Assembly: GCF_003001815.1 (NCBI RefSeq)
Contig: NZ_PVMZ01000003.1
Location: 62,001 to 126,000 of the forward strand
From: Actinoplanes italicus
GTDB taxonomy: Bacteria; Actinomycetota; Actinomycetes; Mycobacteriales; Micromonosporaceae
Length of the DNA: 64,000 nt
Reading direction: 5' to 3'
The first letter of the stretch is position 1, and each line of letters starts with the position of its first letter. The translations under genes and the position numbers were made by a program. The notes beneath the pieces are model-generated. The model saw nothing but the letters and a program-made list of their open reading frames with translations, did no database searches and was not told the origin of the DNA. Below, one piece after another: positions 63,399 through 64,000 of the stretch.

Positions 63399-64000
63399 AT
63401 GGGCGCTTCCGGGAAGTGGGAACCGACGCCTGAGGTGCGACGGGTCCTTGCGCGTGACGATCTTCTGCTTCTTGCCCGCGAGGTGGAGACCGCGGTGGGT
63501 GTGGTGAATGCCAGCAAGGCGAGAGAGAAACCGGTCTATCGTGACGAGTCCGCTCTGTTCTCCGCCGCCCTGGGTATGCATCTGGACAGCGCGTCCGCCA
63601 CCGATGATCTTTCTATCAAGATTGATTCCCTGGGTGCTGCCTGTGTCATCGCACTTTTCTCGCGATTGACCGAAATCGACCTGGAGTGGTCAACGGAATC
63701 CGACTCCACGGCGCGGTTCGGGCCGGCACTGCTGCGGGAGCTGGCCGATGTCCGCGAGACCCGGGCGGGCGAGGAGATCGACGGCGACGTCTATACCGCC
63801 GTCATCGCGCGGCGGCGGGCCATCCGCGAGATCCGGTGCGACGGCGACCTCACGACGGCGGCAGACGAGGCCGACCGCGACGACCGGGAGTTCGCCGGCG
63901 TCGGGGCTGATCACCACCGGGCGGAGTACCAGGTCGAGTTGATGTTCGCCCTCCTGCTCGACGGCCGGGCCGGGGATGCCCGCGAACGTCTCGCCGGGTC
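63399..64000 (+). CDS. Unknown protein, partial at the window end
   Basis: An open frame runs from the ATG at 63399 to the window end (200 codons). MGASGKWEPTPEVRRVLARDDLLLLAREVE begins a largely helical, acidic protein; no family is recognised. Codon choice and third-position GC fit a real gene, although GC is slightly lower than average in the first 250 bases. The C-terminal part in view (VELMFALLLDGRAGDARERLAG) looks like the start of a TPR or helical repeat. It is divergent from the DUF900 hydrolase, with about 115 bases between them. Confidence 0.65.
   Translation, partial: MGASGKWEPTPEVRRVLARDDLLLLAREVETAVGVVNASKAREKPVYRDESALFSAALGMHLDSASATDDLSIKIDSLGAACVIALFSRLTEIDLEWSTESDSTARFGPALLRELADVRETRAGEEIDGDVYTAVIARRRAIREIRCDGDLTTAADEADRDDREFAGVGADHHRAEYQVELMFALLLDGRAGDARERLAG

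Overview
The window is chromosomal DNA of a high-GC (about 70%) actinobacterium. The order hrcA-dnaJ-rsmE, then phoH-ybeY-CBS protein-era and recO-uppS, GTG/TTG starts, many promoters that look leaderless, ricin-lectin (CBM13) GH43 enzymes and an smtB-zur pair all point to Micromonosporaceae, most likely an Actinoplanes relative. The species call is inference. Coding density is high and I see no prophage, integrase, intact insertion sequence or CRISPR array.

Layout. 1-2334: end of hrcA, dnaJ, a repeat-rich 350 bp gap and rsmE. 2345-7362: a methyltransferase, a GH3 glycosidase behind a CebR-like operator, a HIT protein and a serine hydrolase. 7494-12115: phoH-ybeY-CorC/CBS protein-deaminase-like protein-era, with an unusually long N-terminus on Era. 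12199-17145: an acyltransferase, a DUF4097 lipoprotein, recO-uppS-phosphatase, and a HAD phosphatase with a thiamine-binding-type protein. 17289-17843: a decayed vapBC pair. 17941-22070: an aldo/keto reductase, an MTHFR-like protein and a Tat-exported PHP-domain protein with a small partner. 22207-25284: a thiamine/HMP ECF transporter (ykoE-ykoD-ykoC) behind a TPP riboswitch. 25381-31082: a hydrolase, membrane proteins and a six-gene zinc operon (znuA-znuC-znuB-smtB-zur-membrane protein) behind a 15-bp Zur-type palindrome. 31113-37435: small proteins, glyS, a lipoprotein, an XdhC-like protein, a coiled-coil protein with 21-bp tandem repeats, dus and a TPR pseudogene. 37493-45183: a TPR membrane protein and an arabinan-degrading GH43 region whose two promoters share a palindromic operator. 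45366-49870: three roadblock/LC7 proteins, a PATAN-like protein, a VOC protein and a methyl-accepting chemotaxis protein. 49916-57349: dgt-dnaG, an ABC-2 exporter and a BrkB-family membrane protein. 57822-64000: an EboE-like protein, two tRNA genes, a FAD oxidoreductase with a 56-residue Cys-containing peptide gene, a YtxH-like protein, a 2H phosphoesterase/alpha-beta hydrolase pair and a divergent partial gene.

Most genes are ordinary housekeeping or nutrient-acquisition functions. The signals least explained by known families are a 57-bp hairpin element present in three well-preserved copies with compensatory changes (plus two decayed copies), the 2H phosphoesterase/hydrolase pair with its divergent partner, the GTPase-less roadblock cluster, and the small Cys peptide gene beside the FAD oxidoreductase. 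No database search was possible, so family names rest on motifs and remembered family features.
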